A DNA stretch of 64,000 bases from Gelidibacter gilvus (lineage in GTDB: Bacteria; Bacteroidota; Bacteroidia; Flavobacteriales; Flavobacteriaceae). Shown piece by piece: positions 44,446 to 55,696 of the stretch. The position numbers and the translations under genes are program-made. The stretch lies in contig NZ_SDDZ01000005.1 of assembly GCF_004115975.1 (NCBI RefSeq), positions 1 to 64,000 on the forward strand, given 5' to 3'. The notes under the pieces are model-generated. The model did no database searches, was not told where the DNA came from, and saw nothing but the letters and a program-made list of their open reading frames with translations. The first letter of the stretch is position 1. Every line of letters starts with the position of its first letter.

Positions 44446-45165
44446 TTACTTTTTGGTACCTATAACCTGTTTATCAAATCTGAGATTAACGGCACTATAA
44501 CTATTTAAAGTACCATCTTTCATGGCTTTTTGATAGAAAGCCTTAAGATTATTTATCTTTTTATCCAATCGGTCCAATGACCCTAACTGTATTCTAAAAT
44601 CATTTAATCTAAATTTTAGATCAATACTTCCATTTTCATTCTGGTGAATCTCTGTAACATGGTTTATTAAAAACTCATCACTTTGAACTTTTTTAGCAAC
44701 AACAAACACATTATACAAGTCATTTTTAGTCACAAAACCAGTCACTAAAGGCACTCTTGATGAGTAATTTGTTGATAACGGCATATAAGAACCTTCATCA
44801 TCAATATAATAAGATGCATTTGTACTGACTCTTGCTATAGGTTTCTTTTGTTCTATCTCAGCGGTCAATGTACCATCAACGTTGATGTACACTTGCGCGC
44901 GCTTGATCATGACGTTGGCGTTCAGGGCAGATTCCAAGTCGTTCAAAGCTATAGTTTCTTTAGGCTTATTGGAAACACTTTCTTGGTTTTGTATTAACAA
45001 CTTACTAACAGCCTCATGCGTTACAAATAAATTCTCATCACCCAAGAATTTAATATTCGGTTCACTCACTTTTCTTGCCGAATTCCGAACAGAGGAAAAC
45101 GCGAAAAGAAAGATTACCAAAAAAAGCAATCCAATGATTTTTATATAATTATAATTTATTTTCAA
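44446..45165 (-). CDS. ftsQ: Cell division protein FtsQ
   Basis: 239-aa bitopic protein: short cytoplasmic part, one membrane helix (IIGLLFLVIFLFAFSS), POTRA domain (about 35-110) and FtsQ domain. Sequence is weakly conserved, as usual, but the order murC-ftsQ-ftsA-ftsZ makes the assignment secure. Overlaps murC by 17 nt. Confidence 0.9.
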   Translation of the reverse strand: MKINYNYIKIIGLLFLVIFLFAFSSVRNSARKVSEPNIKFLGDENLFVTHEAVSKLLIQNQESVSNKPKETIALNDLESALNANVMIKRAQVYINVDGTLTAEIEQKKPIARVSTNASYYIDDEGSYMPLSTNYSSRVPLVTGFVTKNDLYNVFVVAKKVQSDEFLINHVTEIHQNENGSIDLKFRLNDFRIQLGSLDRLDKKINNLKAFYQKAMKDGTLNSYSAVNLRFDKQVIGTKK

Positions 45166-46558
45166 GTTCTAAAGCTTGTTTTATATATTTTACTTGTTCT
45201 CCAATATCTCCAGCTCCAATGGTTAAAATAACCGGAGCATCGGAGGCTAATACTTCTGAAATCAACTCCGATTTTTGGACTAATTTCTTATGGTCATTTT
45301 CAATTTTTGTTAATAACCATTCTGAGGTAATCCCTTCCATTGGCAATTCTCTTGCAGGATAAATATCGAGCAATAAAATCTCGTCAAATTGCGACAGGCT
45401 TTTTGCAAAATCGTCTGCAAAATCACGGGTCCGACTAAACAAATGTGGCTGAAAAATAGCCAAGACCTTTTTCCCGGGATACATTTCCCTAACCGCTTGG
45501 TGTACGGCATTAATTTCTCCAGGATGATGTGCGTAATCATCAATAAAAACCAAATCATCCGTTTTGATTTGATATGTAAAACGTCTTTTTACCCCTTTGT
45601 AAGATGCTAAAGCTTTGGCGAGCTGCTGGTGAGGGATACCATATTCGACAGACATCGCCAAGGCCATTAGTGCATTCGACAGATTATGTCTGCCAGGTAG
45701 GTCAAATTTAAAATTGTGTAGCATTCCATTTGGCGTTTTCACGTCAAACTCATAACTGCCATTGATTATTTTTACGTTTTGAGCGGAATAATCCGAATCG
45801 TCTTCTACTCCGTAAGTAATGCCTTCAACTGGCAACCCATTCTTGACGAACAATTTGCCGTTTGGTTTTAATTTTTTCGTGAACTCAATGAATGATTTTT
45901 CAAGTTCCTCCGGTTCACCATAAATGTCAAGATGATCAGGCTCCATTGAGGTCAAGCCAGCCATATCTGGAGACAAGGTCAGAAACGAACGGTCAAATTC
46001 ATCGGCTTCAACTACGGTAACCTCCGTCCCTTTAAGGATGAAATTGGAATTGTAATTCTCACTCACGCCACCTAAAAATGCAGTGACAGGTACATTGCAT
46101 TCATAGAGTAAATGTCCTAAAATACTGGTGGTGGTCGTTTTACCATGAGTTCCGGCAACCGCCAAACAAAAGGTATTTTTTGTGATTTCTCCAAGGACGA
46201 CCGAGCGTTTTAACAATTCAAAATTATGATCTTTGAAATAGTTAAACTCCTGATGCCCTTTAGGAATTGCAGGTGTATAAACAACTAAAGTATCACTCGG
46301 ACTCAAGAATGCCGATGGTATTTTCTCAATGGCATCCTCAAAATGAATGTCCGCACCAAGTTCTTCCAAAGCAACGGTGATGTCCGTTTTGGTTCGGTCA
46401 TATCCAGCCACAGATTTCCCTTCGGCAATAAAATAACGCGCAAGCGCACTCATTCCGATACCTCCGATGCCGATGAAATAGACATTAGCCCATCCCAAAC
46501 CCTTCCCGAAAGAAAGGGCTTTATCATTGTTTTCTATATTTAGATCCTTTTTATTCAT
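45149..46558 (-). CDS. murC: UDP-N-acetylmuramate-L-alanine ligase
   Basis: Adds L-alanine to UDP-MurNAc, first amino acid step of peptidoglycan stem. 469 aa, with GIGGIGMSALARYF near the N-terminus, ATP loop AGTHGKTTTTS, FDRSFL and DDYAHHPGEI. No truncation. 2 bp after murG. Confidence 0.97.
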   Translation of the reverse strand: MNKKDLNIENNDKALSFGKGLGWANVYFIGIGGIGMSALARYFIAEGKSVAGYDRTKTDITVALEELGADIHFEDAIEKIPSAFLSPSDTLVVYTPAIPKGHQEFNYFKDHNFELLKRSVVLGEITKNTFCLAVAGTHGKTTTTSILGHLLYECNVPVTAFLGGVSENYNSNFILKGTEVTVVEADEFDRSFLTLSPDMAGLTSMEPDHLDIYGEPEELEKSFIEFTKKLKPNGKLFVKNGLPVEGITYGVEDDSDYSAQNVKIINGSYEFDVKTPNGMLHNFKFDLPGRHNLSNALMALAMSVEYGIPHQQLAKALASYKGVKRRFTYQIKTDDLVFIDDYAHHPGEINAVHQAVREMYPGKKVLAIFQPHLFSRTRDFADDFAKSLSQFDEILLLDIYPARELPMEGITSEWLLTKIENDHKKLVQKSELISEVLASDAPVILTIGAGDIGEQVKYIKQALELENKL

Positions 46559-46560
46559 CC

Positions 46561-47694
46561 TTATTTATTTTCTTCCCTTTGGGAAGACGGAATATGGGAT
46601 AGGAGTTTCTCAACCTCATCCGCAATATCTTTTGTCGCGTTTACCAAAGCGAGTTTCTTTATATTTTCACTTAGGAGTTGTTGTTTTTCTAAAGATGCAA
46701 CCAACTGTGCAAATCGATTTTCAAAATCAACATCCAAATCCGCTTCTTTAATTAACAATGCCGCATCTCTATTAACAACAGCCAAGGCGTTTTTAGTTTG
46801 ATGGTCTTCAGCCACGTTAGGTGACGGAATGAAAATTACTGGTTTCCCAACCACACACAACTCCGAAACGGAACTCGCTCCTGCTCTCGAGATTATAAAA
46901 TCGGCAGCGGCATAAGCCATATCCATCGTATTTAAAAAAGCATGAACTTGCACATTTTCAGTAGTATTATACTTTTTATAAACTTCATGATACAACTTTC
47001 CGCATTGCCAGATCACTTGAACGTTTTGGGTCTGAAAAAACTCTAATTCTTTTTCGATCAACTCATTAATCCGTCTGGCACCTAAACTTCCTCCCAAAAC
47101 CAACAAGGTATGTTTCCCGTGCTTTTGCTTAAAAAAACTCTTAGCTTCCACCGACTTATTATCAATCTGCAACAGATCCTGACGAATCGGGTTTCCTGTT
47201 TTTATCAATTTATCCTTCGGAAAAAAGCGTTCCAACCCATCGTAGGCGACACATATTCTATCTACTTTCTTTCCCAATAATTTATTGGTAATTCCTGGAA
47301 ACGAATTTTGTTCCTGGATCAAACTAGGGATTCCTTTAGCAGCAGCGACCTGTAAAAGTGGTCCGCTTGCAAAACCACCTGTTCCAATGGCGACATCCGG
47401 TTTGAAACTTTTAATTATTTTTCGGGCTCGCAACAAGCTGACAATCAATTTTGCTGGAAAAGCCATGTTTTTCAAAGTCAACTTACGCTCTAAACCTGAA
47501 ATCCAAAGGCCCTCGATCTTATAACCTGCCTGAGGTACTTTCTCCATCTCCATCCGATCCAAAGCGCCCACAAAAAGAAACTCAGCATCAGGAAAACGAG
47601 ATTTCAGCTCATTCGCAATGGCAATGGCAGGATAGATATGACCTCCTGTGCCGCCTCCTGAGAGAATGATTTTGTATGTTTCTTTTTTAGCCAC
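46561..47694 (-). CDS. murG: UDP-GlcNAc transferase MurG (lipid II synthesis)
   Basis: Transfers GlcNAc to lipid I on the inner membrane face. 377 aa with [14 protein letters not shown] at the start, [10 protein letters not shown] and the donor-binding end [18 protein letters not shown]. Ends 2 bp before murC. Confidence 0.97.
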   Translation of the reverse strand: MAKKETYKIILSGGGTGGHIYPAIAIANELKSRFPDAEFLFVGALDRMEMEKVPQAGYKIEGLWISGLERKLTLKNMAFPAKLIVSLLRARKIIKSFKPDVAIGTGGFASGPLLQVAAAKGIPSLIQEQNSFPGITNKLLGKKVDRICVAYDGLERFFPKDKLIKTGNPIRQDLLQIDNKSVEAKSFFKQKHGKHTLLVLGGSLGARRINELIEKELEFFQTQNVQVIWQCGKLYHEVYKKYNTTENVQVHAFLNTMDMAYAAADFIISRAGASSVSELCVVGKPVIFIPSPNVAEDHQTKNALAVVNRDAALLIKEADLDVDFENRFAQLVASLEKQQLLSENIKKLALVNATKDIADEVEKLLSHIPSSQREENK

Positions 47695-47758
47695 TTCTTT
47701 TTTAAAATCTAACAGCTTAATTAAAATGCTGGAGTATAATAATTTATTTCACTTTTTT

Positions 47759-47790
47759 AAACCTACAAGGTTTTTAAAACCTTGCAGGTT
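47759..47790. repeat. Dispersed hairpin repeat between ftsW and murG
   Basis: Inverted repeat with arms AACCTACAAGGTTTT and AAAACCTTGCAGGTT, almost identical to 55813-55843 in another gap of the same operon. A flavobacterial intergenic hairpin family. Confidence 0.75.
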
Positions 47791-47792
47791 AA

Positions 47793-48992
47793 TCAAATTG
47801 CTTCACTCAATATTTCCAATGGATTATCCAATCCTTCTTCCTGTTCTTTTAATTCCTCACGTTCTGCACTGACACTTAAAACAATGCCAATTGCCATACA
47901 GGTCATCCAAATGGAGGTTCCACCACTACTGATTAGCGGCAAGGTTTGTCCCGTTACCGGAAATAATTCTACTGCCACCGCCATATTGATAAACGCCTGA
48001 AATACGATAGGCAAACCGACACCAAGGACGACTAATTTCCCGAAAACAGTATCTGATTTTTGTGCGATGATCACAATCCGAAAGAGCAGCCAACAATACA
48101 CCACCAAAATAACCAAACCGCCTATCATCCCATATTCTTCTACAATTATGGCGAAAATAAAATCGGATGTCGATTGTGGCAAAAAGTTCTTTTGAACACT
48201 CTTCCCTGGCCCTAATCCCGTTATTTCTCCTGTTGCAATGGCAATCTTTGCTTTTTCAATTTGATAATCGGCTTCTGTGTCTTCACCATTTGAAAAGTTC
48301 TCAATTCGGCTCATCCACGTATCAATACGATTTGGCATCGCCTCGGGAAATGCTTTCGCAGTCAAAACAAACAATCCCAAAACCAGGATACCAGTACCAA
48401 TAATAATCACCAAATAACGAATTGGATAGCCTCCGATAAATGTCAACATCATAACCATGGCAAACATAATTGCTGCCGTTGAAAAGTTAGCGGGAAGTAT
48501 CAAAATCAGCACCAAAAAAACGGGCATCCATAACGGTAAAATCGTCTCTTTAAATTTTATGTCCTTGTCTTGGATTTTTGATAAATAGCGCGCCACATAT
48601 ACCATCAACACCACTGCCGCAAATGTGGAGGTTTGAAATGACATCCCCACGATTGGGATTTGAATCCACCTACTCGCATTAGCACCATCAATAGTATTTC
48701 CTTGAAACATGGTCAACACCAACAAAATCAATACGATGGGCATCATAACCAGGGATAAGCCCCTAAAATAACGATAAGGCACCCGATGAACCCCATACAT
48801 AATGACAAAGCCTAAGAACAGATGCATAAAATGCTTTACAAAAAACGAAAACGTACTCCCTGAACTCGCAGTATATGCCAAATTACTGGAAGAACTGTAC
48901 ACAGGAAGGAATGAGAAAATTGCCAACAATGCGACAATTGCCCAAATCAATCGATCTCCTTTTATGTTTTTATATATGGCGTCCATGGTCAT
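47793..48992 (-). CDS. ftsW: Peptidoglycan glycosyltransferase FtsW
   Basis: SEDS-family polymerase with ten predicted membrane segments. 399 aa. Typical features: ASRWIQIPIVGMSFQTST, GLGPGKSVQKNFLPQS, DFIFAIIVEEYG and the C-terminal PVTGQTLPLISSGGTSI. Partner of FtsI at the septum. Upstream gap to murD is 122 bp. Confidence 0.96.
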   Translation of the reverse strand: MTMDAIYKNIKGDRLIWAIVALLAIFSFLPVYSSSSNLAYTASSGSTFSFFVKHFMHLFLGFVIMYGVHRVPYRYFRGLSLVMMPIVLILLVLTMFQGNTIDGANASRWIQIPIVGMSFQTSTFAAVVLMVYVARYLSKIQDKDIKFKETILPLWMPVFLVLILILPANFSTAAIMFAMVMMLTFIGGYPIRYLVIIIGTGILVLGLFVLTAKAFPEAMPNRIDTWMSRIENFSNGEDTEADYQIEKAKIAIATGEITGLGPGKSVQKNFLPQSTSDFIFAIIVEEYGMIGGLVILVVYCWLLFRIVIIAQKSDTVFGKLVVLGVGLPIVFQAFINMAVAVELFPVTGQTLPLISSGGTSIWMTCMAIGIVLSVSAEREELKEQEEGLDNPLEILSEAI

Positions 48993-49114
48993 TCTGACAC
49001 TTTCCTTATTGGAAAACTTTATGTGCTTTTAATTTGTCTATCCTAAATCTTAACTTTTATGTTTTTTTCAGACTTTAATGCTCCAAAGCCAAACTCCAAA
49101 GATTTAAGATGGGT

Positions 49115-50509
49115 TTATAAATTTCTTACGGCGTCTTTAAATTGTCGCCCTCTATCTTCGTAATTCTCAAATAAATCAAAGCTTGCGCACGCTGGCGATA
49201 ACAATACTGAGTCACCTGTTTCAGCTAGTTTATAGGCGATTTTAACCGCTTCGCTCATATGTTGCGTTTCTACGATAGTATCCACCATTTTTCCGAAAGT
49301 ATTCAGCAGTTTTTCATTGTCTACGCCAAGACAGATGATTGCTTTTACCTTTTCATTAATAAACGGAAACAATTCTCTGTAATCATTTCCCTTATCGACA
49401 CCTCCAACAATCCAAATTGTCGGCGATTCCATGCTGTCTAAAGCAAAATAAGTTGCATTGACATTGGTTGCTTTCGAATCATTGATGTATCGGACCTTAT
49501 TGATTTTCAATACGTGCTCCAAACGATGTTCAACACCTTGAAAATTTTCTAAGCTTTCACGAATGGTCTGTTTTCTTATTTTCAACAAATGCGCTACGGT
49601 TGATGCAGCCATTTGGTTTTTAATATTGTGTTTGCCTTCTAAAGCTAAATTTTTTGTTGACATAATTATTTGATTATTATCTATCGTTATTTTTATCTCT
49701 TCTTTGTTTAAATACGCACCATTTTCAATAATTTTCGTCAGTGAAAACGGCACTAATGTGGATTGAATTTCATGTGATTTAAGCCATTCAGTAATTACTT
49801 CATCATCGGCATCATAAATCAGGTAATCATCTTTAGTTTGATTCATGACAATTCTGAACTTTGAATCGATATAGTTTTCAAACTTATAATCATACCGATC
49901 CAAATGATCTGGTGTGATGTTCAGCAAAACGGCGATATGCGGTTTAAAATCGACGATATCGTCCAATTGAAAACTGCTGATTTCCAGTACATAATTTGGA
50001 TAATCATGTTCCAAAATCTGCTGTGCAAAACTTTTACCAATGTTACCGGACAAGCCCACCTCCAATTCTTGTTTCAGAATATGGTAGATTAAGCTTACCG
50101 TGGTGGTTTTACCATTACTCCCTGTAACACCCACGATTGTTGCATTGGTAAATTTTGATGCAAATTCAATTTCAGAAACCACTTGAATCCCTTGCGCTCT
50201 TATTTGCTTCACCAAAGCCACTTTATCAGGTATTCCTGGACTTTTCATCACGATGTCTGCATCAAGAATCTTGGACTCTGTATGCTGTTCATCTTCAAAT
50301 TCAATCTCATTATGTATAAGAACGTCTTTGTACTTTTCTTTAATTTTTCCTTTATCTGAAAGGAATACTTTGTAACCCTTTGCCTTTGCTAAAAGCGCTG
50401 TTCCAACACCGCTTTCTCCACCTCCCAAAATCACAATCCTCCCAAACCCTCCAAAGGAGGGCTTTTTCATAGCTTCACTTCTTATATCTTCCATCATATT
50501 CACAATCAT
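49115..50509 (-). CDS. murD: UDP-MurNAc-L-alanine-D-glutamate ligase
   Basis: Adds D-glutamate to UDP-MurNAc-L-Ala. The 464-aa frame starts with a ~20-residue extension; the family core begins at about RIVILGGGESGVGTA. ATP loop GVTGSNGKTTTVS and YINDSKATNVNAT are present. A start at methionine 14 (MKKPSFGG) is possible. Confidence 0.96.
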   Translation of the reverse strand: MIVNMMEDIRSEAMKKPSFGGFGRIVILGGGESGVGTALLAKAKGYKVFLSDKGKIKEKYKDVLIHNEIEFEDEQHTESKILDADIVMKSPGIPDKVALVKQIRAQGIQVVSEIEFASKFTNATIVGVTGSNGKTTTVSLIYHILKQELEVGLSGNIGKSFAQQILEHDYPNYVLEISSFQLDDIVDFKPHIAVLLNITPDHLDRYDYKFENYIDSKFRIVMNQTKDDYLIYDADDEVITEWLKSHEIQSTLVPFSLTKIIENGAYLNKEEIKITIDNNQIIMSTKNLALEGKHNIKNQMAASTVAHLLKIRKQTIRESLENFQGVEHRLEHVLKINKVRYINDSKATNVNATYFALDSMESPTIWIVGGVDKGNDYRELFPFINEKVKAIICLGVDNEKLLNTFGKMVDTIVETQHMSEAVKIAYKLAETGDSVLLSPACASFDLFENYEDRGRQFKDAVRNL

Positions 50510-50551
50510 TTCTCTTCCCTTTAGAAAGAGGTTAAGAAATGGGATTTTTGT

Positions 50552-51793
50552 TTATCTTAATTTTAACGTTACAATCGACACAATAGCAAGCAAAATTCCG
50601 ACAATCCAAAAACGCGTGACTATTTTACTTTCATGGTAACCAGATTTCTGATAGTGATGGTGCAAAGGCGCCATCTTAAAAATCCGTCGTCCTTCGCCAT
50701 ATTTGTTTTTAGTATACTTAAACCAACTCACTTGCATCACAACCGATAAATTTTCAACTAAAAATATTCCGCATAACACTGGAATCAACCATTCTTTACG
50801 CACTGCAATCGCAATCACGGCAATCACGCCTCCTATGGTCAAACTTCCTGTATCTCCCATAAATACCTGCGCTGGATAAGCATTATACCACAGAAAACCA
50901 ATAAGCGCTCCTACAAATGCAGCGATATAAATAGTGATTTCTTCCACCCTTGGGATATACATGATGTTGAGATAATCTGAAAAAATGATGTTTCCAGAAA
51001 CCCAGGCAAAAATGCCGAGGGTGAGCACAATGATAGCCGATGTCCCCGCTGCCAGCCCATCTATTCCATCGGTTAAATTCGCTCCGTTGGACACTGCGGT
51101 AATAATAAAAATCGTCGCTAAAATGAAAATAATCCATGTGTACTTTTCAAGACCTGGGCTAATCCACGTCACTAATCGGGCATAATCAAATTCATTTTCC
51201 TTGACAAATGGAATGGTCGTTTTTGTTGATTTCTCTTCCGCTTTAAATAGCTTTGCTGCTTCTACATTAGGGCTAGAAGCCAAGATTTCCTTTTGTTGAA
51301 CCGTTGGCAACTTCTCCCGAATGGTAACATCATCATGAAAATAAAGTGTTGTCCCCACAATAATCCCCAATCCGACTTGTCCTAAAACTTTAAAACGCCC
51401 TTTGAGCCCTTCTTTATCATTCTTGAATTTTTTAATATAATCATCCAAAAATCCGATAGCTCCCATCCAAAGCGTGGTTACCACCAGTAAAATGATATAG
51501 ATATTATCGATTTTAGCAAACAGAATCACCGGAATCAAGGTTGCAATAATGATGATGATCCCACCCATTGTTGGTGTTCCCGCTTTTTCTACTTGACCAT
51601 CCAATCCCAAGTCTCTAATGGTTTCTCCTACTTGCTGTTTTTGCAAAAACTTAATAATCCGTTTACCATATATTGTTGATATCAACAACGACACAATAAT
51701 CGTCATAGCCGCCCTAAACGTGATGAATCCGAAGAGGGAAGATCCGGGAAAATCAAAGTGTTGTTTTAAATATTCAAAGAGGTAATAGAGCAT
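50552..51793 (-). CDS. mraY: Phospho-MurNAc-pentapeptide transferase
   Basis: Makes lipid I at the inner membrane. 413 aa, longer than the ~360 of E. coli because of an inserted segment (about 155-215) usual in Bacteroidetes. Signatures [31 protein letters not shown] and the APLHHHYQ end are intact. About ten membrane helices. Confidence 0.97.
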   Translation of the reverse strand: MLYYLFEYLKQHFDFPGSSLFGFITFRAAMTIIVSLLISTIYGKRIIKFLQKQQVGETIRDLGLDGQVEKAGTPTMGGIIIIIATLIPVILFAKIDNIYIILLVVTTLWMGAIGFLDDYIKKFKNDKEGLKGRFKVLGQVGLGIIVGTTLYFHDDVTIREKLPTVQQKEILASSPNVEAAKLFKAEEKSTKTTIPFVKENEFDYARLVTWISPGLEKYTWIIFILATIFIITAVSNGANLTDGIDGLAAGTSAIIVLTLGIFAWVSGNIIFSDYLNIMYIPRVEEITIYIAAFVGALIGFLWYNAYPAQVFMGDTGSLTIGGVIAVIAIAVRKEWLIPVLCGIFLVENLSVVMQVSWFKYTKNKYGEGRRIFKMAPLHHHYQKSGYHESKIVTRFWIVGILLAIVSIVTLKLR

Positions 51794-51911
51794 CTAGATT
51801 ATTGTTGATTGTTGATTGTTGATTAAACTGAACTTCGTTATTCGTTATTCGTTATTTAATTATTTTATTTATCATTTTCTTTTCTTCGCGCTTCGTGCTT
51901 CAAACTCCATT

Positions 51912-53375
51912 CTATTTCCCGAGCTGTTTCAAAAACTCTTTGACTATTTTATAATCATCAAAATCGCTTTTGACGCCTTTAACTTCCTGATAGGTTTCGT
52001 GCCCTTTTCCCGCAATGAGAATGATATCATTGGGTTGTGCCATTTGACAGGCGGTTTTAATCGCTTGTCTTCTATCGGCAATAGAAACCGTTTTTTTATA
52101 ATTCTGTGGCTCTACGCCCTTTTCAATATCCTCTATGATTTTTTCAGGGACTTCACTTCTTGGATTATCACTGGTGAAAATCACTTTTGTGCTTAAAGCT
52201 GATGCGATATGCCCCATTTTAGGACGTTTCGTTTTATCTCTATCACCTCCGCAACCAACCACGGTAATCAATTCTTCGTTTTTAGTGCGAATGCTGTTGA
52301 TGGTTTCCAATACATTTTGCAAAGCATCGGGCGTATGCGCATAATCAATAATAGCGGTTATTTTATCTTCAGAAATTAAATACTGAAATCGTCCTGATAC
52401 GCTTTCCAATTCGCTTATCAATCGCAGATTTTCCACCTTTTCAAGACCTAACACATCTGCGGCAGCGTAAATAGCTAAAATATTATAGGCATTGAAATTT
52501 CCTATCAAGCGCGTCCACACCTCATTCTCATTGATTTTAAGCAAGAGACCAGTAAATTGATTTTCTAATATGTGCGCCTTATAATCGGCGTAAGTTTTTA
52601 AAGCGTAAGTGTATTTTTTTGCTTTGGTATTTTGAAGCATGACCAAACCATTCCTATCATCAATATTGACCAAAGCAAAAGCATCTTTGGATAAATTGTC
52701 AAAAAATGATTTTTTAACATCCCTATATTCTGCAAAAGTGCTGTGATAGTCTAAGTGATCGTGCGACAGATTAGTAAAAATGCCACCTTCAAAATGAAGT
52801 CCTTCCGTCCTGTTCTGATGGATGCCATGCGAACTGACCTCCATAAAGCAAAACTCAACTCCGGCAACACTCATCAAACTCAAGTATTTATTGATGGTCA
52901 AGGAATCTGGAGTGGTATGTGTGGCGGGATACTCTTGGGTATCTACCATCACTTTAACCGTGGACAATAAACCCACTTTAAATCCGGCCTTCTTAAATAA
53001 ATGATATAATAAAGTGGCAACAGTGGTCTTTCCATTAGTTCCGGTTACGCCTATCAACTTTAAATTCTGCGACGGATTGTCGTAAAAATTGGCCGCCATA
53101 AACGCCAAGGCTCTACTTGCGCTTTCAACTTCTATATAGGTAATACCATTATGTAAAGTATCTGGCAAGGCTTCGCAAATAATGGCAACGGCTCCATTTT
53201 CAACTGCCAAATCGATGTATTGATGGCCATCTGTAATCGTGCCTTTTATGGCGACAAAAACATCATCTTGAACAATGTTTCGAGAATCGAAATCAATGGC
53301 ATTGACGGGCACACTCGTACTGCCAACAACAGAGTTGATGGTGACCTTATATAATATGTCTTTTAATTGTGCCAT
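51912..53375 (-). CDS. murE: UDP-MurNAc-tripeptide synthetase MurE
   Basis: Adds the third stem residue. 487 aa with GVTGTNGKTTVATL and the DNPR motif (TSDNPRSEVPEKI), which marks meso-diaminopimelate as substrate rather than lysine. Start overlaps the ftsI stop (TAATG), so translation is coupled. Confidence 0.96.
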   Translation of the reverse strand: MAQLKDILYKVTINSVVGSTSVPVNAIDFDSRNIVQDDVFVAIKGTITDGHQYIDLAVENGAVAIICEALPDTLHNGITYIEVESASRALAFMAANFYDNPSQNLKLIGVTGTNGKTTVATLLYHLFKKAGFKVGLLSTVKVMVDTQEYPATHTTPDSLTINKYLSLMSVAGVEFCFMEVSSHGIHQNRTEGLHFEGGIFTNLSHDHLDYHSTFAEYRDVKKSFFDNLSKDAFALVNIDDRNGLVMLQNTKAKKYTYALKTYADYKAHILENQFTGLLLKINENEVWTRLIGNFNAYNILAIYAAADVLGLEKVENLRLISELESVSGRFQYLISEDKITAIIDYAHTPDALQNVLETINSIRTKNEELITVVGCGGDRDKTKRPKMGHIASALSTKVIFTSDNPRSEVPEKIIEDIEKGVEPQNYKKTVSIADRRQAIKTACQMAQPNDIILIAGKGHETYQEVKGVKSDFDDYKIVKEFLKQLGK

Positions 53376-55375
53376 TATATATTTAAATAGACTTCTTGAT
53401 CGCGTGTTATTTTTACACCTTGTTCAATGGATTGCTTCTTAACCACGCCAACACCTTGAATCTTTACTTTCAATCCCATATTTTCCAAAAGCGCCAGGGC
53501 ATCCATAGTTGGCATTCCTCTAACATCTGGCATGATGGTTTTGTGCGTTTGCGCGACGTTATAATAATTTTCAAAATCCTTATTGACCACCGTGTTTTGA
53601 AAATTCAAAGTTTCGACCTCATCGGTAATAGGTGTATCGGTAAATATTTTTTGTGCAATTTTCTTAAAGACAGGTCCAGAAACATCCGCACCATAATAAC
53701 CAACACTCTTGTCTGGTTCATGGATGACGACAATACAGGAGTATTTTGGATTGTCGGCAGGGAAAAATCCAGCAAATGATGAGATATAACTCAATTTATC
53801 TTTATTGGCATAATCCTTTTGACAGGTTCCCGTTTTTCCTGCCATAGAAAAATTAGGCGAATACAACTTGCTTCCCGTGCCACGCTCCACAACGTTTTCC
53901 AATAGTTTTTTAACTTTATCAACGGTTTCCTGTGAGCAGATTCTCGGATTGATGACTTCTTTTTTGAAAGGCACAATCGTTTTATCAAATTCTCTGACTT
54001 CACGCAGAAATTGTGGTTTTACCATCTCGCCGTTATTGGCAATGGCGTTATAAAACGTCAAAGTTTGCAGAGGCGTAAATGAAACCCCATAACCATAGGC
54101 CATCCATTGCAATGCAATACCACTCCAGCGTCCGTTCTTAATTCTTGGATCCGGAATAATAGGTTCTGGCTCGCCAACAATTGGCAAATCCAAACGGGTA
54201 TTCAAATTCATGGCGTACAACCGGTCGATGAACTTACTAGGCTGATCTTTATAAGCCTTATCAATAGCCGCCACGATTGCCGTATTTGAGGACACCTCAA
54301 TAGCTTTTGCAATGGTTATTTTACCATAGCCGCCATGCTTGGAATCTCTTACTTTTTTACCATAATAACTCAATACGCCTTTTTGCGTATCGACAACATC
54401 ACTGGTATCAATCACCTTATCTTCTAAAGCTGCGGTTATGGCCATGATTTTAAACGTAGAGCCAGGTTCACTGCTTTCGCCAACGGCATAATTTAAACGC
54501 TCATAATAATGTCCATCAGAATTTCTACCCAGATTGGAAATGGCTTTGATTTCACCAGTTTTGGTCTCCATGACAATGACCGAACCATGATCTGCTTTAT
54601 ATTTCTCTAGTTGCTCCAATAAGGCATGATGCGCAATGTCCTGGATATTGACATCTATTGTCGTGTACACATCATAACCATCTCTTGGCTCAATTTCATT
54701 ATAATCGGTAATGGGTTTCCATTGGCCTTTACCAATTTTTTGTTTCATGCGATGGCCATCCGTTCCTCTTAAATACATTTCGCCAAAAGCACCGTCAATA
54801 CCCGCTCTCACATAATGGCCGTCTTTATCTTTACGCTCATAACCAATGGATCTTTGCGCAATGCCACCCATCGGATGTTCACGTTTTGTGGTTTGTTCCA
54901 CAATGAGCCCACCTCTAATAGCGCCAAGATTTAATAATGGAAAATTCCGAATGCGCGCATAATCGGTATAATTAATATTTCTTGCCAGTATAAAATACCT
55001 GTTTCTGTTAGCTCTTGCTTTTCGTAACTCCTTTTCATAATACCCTGAAGATTTTCCGGAATATTTGGATAAAGAATCACTCAAGGGCTTTATGAGGCTC
55101 TCAAAAGTTTTACTTGTTGGCGTTAAGGCATCAAAACGAATGTCATATTTTGGGATGGAGGTTGCCAATAAACTTCCATCAGACGCATACACATTTCCGC
55201 GATTGGCAGGAATGGTATCATTCTTAACGGTTCGCTTTTCAGCCAAGTCACGATATTTATCGCCATGCACCATCTGAATGGTAAACAACTTAAATACCAC
55301 GGCCAATGCAAAGACAAACATGATGCTTGCTACAAAATACAATCGGTTCAATATGTGCTTTTCAGTAACTGCCAC
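53375..55375 (-). CDS. ftsI: Septal penicillin-binding protein (transpeptidase)
   Basis: Class B PBP for septal peptidoglycan. 666 aa: N-terminal membrane anchor (about 10-32), dimerisation domain, transpeptidase with STFK (active Ser at about 306), SSNT and KTGT at about 514, and a C-terminal PASTA domain (about 605-666: MPDVRGMPTMDALALLENMGLKV). PASTA is uncommon on E. coli FtsI but usual here. Confidence 0.96.
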   Translation of the reverse strand: MAVTEKHILNRLYFVASIMFVFALAVVFKLFTIQMVHGDKYRDLAEKRTVKNDTIPANRGNVYASDGSLLATSIPKYDIRFDALTPTSKTFESLIKPLSDSLSKYSGKSSGYYEKELRKARANRNRYFILARNINYTDYARIRNFPLLNLGAIRGGLIVEQTTKREHPMGGIAQRSIGYERKDKDGHYVRAGIDGAFGEMYLRGTDGHRMKQKIGKGQWKPITDYNEIEPRDGYDVYTTIDVNIQDIAHHALLEQLEKYKADHGSVIVMETKTGEIKAISNLGRNSDGHYYERLNYAVGESSEPGSTFKIMAITAALEDKVIDTSDVVDTQKGVLSYYGKKVRDSKHGGYGKITIAKAIEVSSNTAIVAAIDKAYKDQPSKFIDRLYAMNLNTRLDLPIVGEPEPIIPDPRIKNGRWSGIALQWMAYGYGVSFTPLQTLTFYNAIANNGEMVKPQFLREVREFDKTIVPFKKEVINPRICSQETVDKVKKLLENVVERGTGSKLYSPNFSMAGKTGTCQKDYANKDKLSYISSFAGFFPADNPKYSCIVVIHEPDKSVGYYGADVSGPVFKKIAQKIFTDTPITDEVETLNFQNTVVNKDFENYYNVAQTHKTIMPDVRGMPTMDALALLENMGLKVKIQGVGVVKKQSIEQGVKITRDQEVYLNI

Positions 55376-55696
55376 TTAATTTTCTTGCGATTTAACTTTT
55401 ATTTTCTTTGGCGGGTTTGGAGATGGTGCAATCCCCTTTTCTGCCATTTTTTGAACGATTCCAGATTCCATTTTAAGACGCATCAACTTTGATCTGCCAT
55501 CTACAAAAGCTGAACGCCATTCTTTGACTTCGTTATTCAATCGTGCTATATCATGTACTTTTTGATCAGCACTGTGTGAACTTGCAATCATGACAATTGC
55601 CAAAACAGAAATAAAAATGATGATTCTCCAATTCTTGAAGGAATCATCACTGACCAAAAACTTACCTCTTAATATGTGATAAATATTGCTTTTCAT
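55376..55696 (-). CDS. ftsL: FtsL-like division protein
   Basis: 106 aa from the ATG at 55696. The frame runs 159 codons further back, but upstream codons contain an intergenic hairpin repeat, so the shorter start is preferred. One membrane helix (WRIIIFISVLAIVMIAS) and a short coiled coil (LNNEVKEWRSAFVDGRSKL) match FtsL. It directly precedes ftsI, where FtsL belongs. Confidence 0.85.
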   Translation of the reverse strand: MKSNIYHILRGKFLVSDDSFKNWRIIIFISVLAIVMIASSHSADQKVHDIARLNNEVKEWRSAFVDGRSKLMRLKMESGIVQKMAEKGIAPSPNPPKKIKVKSQEN